Assembly (NCBI GenBank): GCA_022559845.1
Contig: CM040123.1
Location: 319,777,933-319,841,932, forward strand
Source of the DNA: Amorphophallus konjac
Lineage: Eukaryota; Streptophyta; Magnoliopsida; Alismatales; Araceae
Direction: 5' to 3'
DNA: 64,000 nt
Each line of letters opens with the position of its first letter. The stretch's first letter is position 1. Both the position numbers and the translations under genes were made by a program. Below the pieces are notes generated by a model, which was not told the origin of the DNA, searched no databases, and saw nothing but the letters and a program-made list of their open reading frames with translations. This document shows, piece after piece, positions 63,964-64,000 of the stretch.

Positions 63964-64000
63964 ATGCTCAGAGGAGGTAACCAGATAGTCTAGGCTCGAG
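63964..64000 (-). pseudogene. Continuation of the third antisense gene
   Basis: The 37 bases after the copia2 target duplication rejoin 51,157 when copia2 is removed. They are too short to annotate further. Confidence 0.4.

Overview
The window is plant nuclear DNA made almost entirely of nested transposable elements. No host gene, tRNA, rRNA or CRISPR array was found. The evidence is six plant LTR families with TG..CA ends, plant primer-binding sites (TGGTATCAGAGC, and an Asp-tRNA-like TGGCACCGTTGCTGGGGA), Athila/Tat and SIRE/Maximus-like polyproteins, an L1-type LINE with RNase H, and spliced plant mobile domain (PMD) genes. This points to a repeat-rich vascular plant genome, most likely an angiosperm. 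The species cannot be named from the sequence.

Layout. (1) 1-22,375 is a Ty3/gypsy Athila-like element on the + strand. Its 5' LTR is cut by the window start (1-823) and its 3' LTR is 20,128-22,375. Inside its protease lies a nearly intact Ty1/copia element on the - strand ('copia1', 4,228-15,622; 2,299-bp LTRs, target duplication ATAGT). (2) 22,381-23,072 is a broken antisense PMD exon from an older Tat-type element, into which the Athila element inserted. (3) 23,073-32,945 is a Tat/Ogre-type Ty3/gypsy element ('Tat1'): LTR, leader, gag, proline-rich linker, protease, G-patch, RT, two RNase H domains, and an integrase that stops abruptly. (4) 32,946-34,010 is a solo LTR of another family with unlike flanks. 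(5) 34,011-37,776 is a truncated copia element on the - strand ('copia3': partial gag, PBS and a 2,520-bp LTR). (6) 37,777-44,249 holds two antisense spliced pseudogenes, one with a PMD and one with only its coiled-coil C-terminus, plus a 5'-truncated LINE (41,404-44,134) in an intron. (7) 44,250-51,162 is a second Tat-like element ('Tat2') with LTR, leader and one long ORF but no recognisable pol, followed by the 3' end of a third antisense gene. (8) 51,163-63,958 is a full-length but decayed copia element on the + strand ('copia2', target duplication CTCTG). (9) 63,964-64,000 resumes the antisense gene.

Relative ages come from LTR comparison by eye: copia1 has 5 differences in 2,299 bp, Athila has 23 in 823 bp, and copia2 is visibly diverged with indels. 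Nearly every premature stop in the gypsy ORFs and PMD genes is explained by C-to-T change in a CAA, CAG or CGA codon, which fits long-term cytosine methylation.

The most unusual signals are non-coding. (a) Both full-length copia elements carry repeated AACTGGG / hairpin / ATGTCA modules between pol and the polypurine tract. (b) Each of the six better-resolved LTR families carries its own U3 array of short motifs; five have a CpG core and several are palindromic or hairpin-forming. (c) A leader block is shared by the Athila and Tat elements. Other points of interest are the pol-less Tat2 ORF, the antisense PMD genes with conserved splice sites, a conserved stop and acceptor-like junction between copia gag and pol, and a solo LTR joining two unrelated elements.
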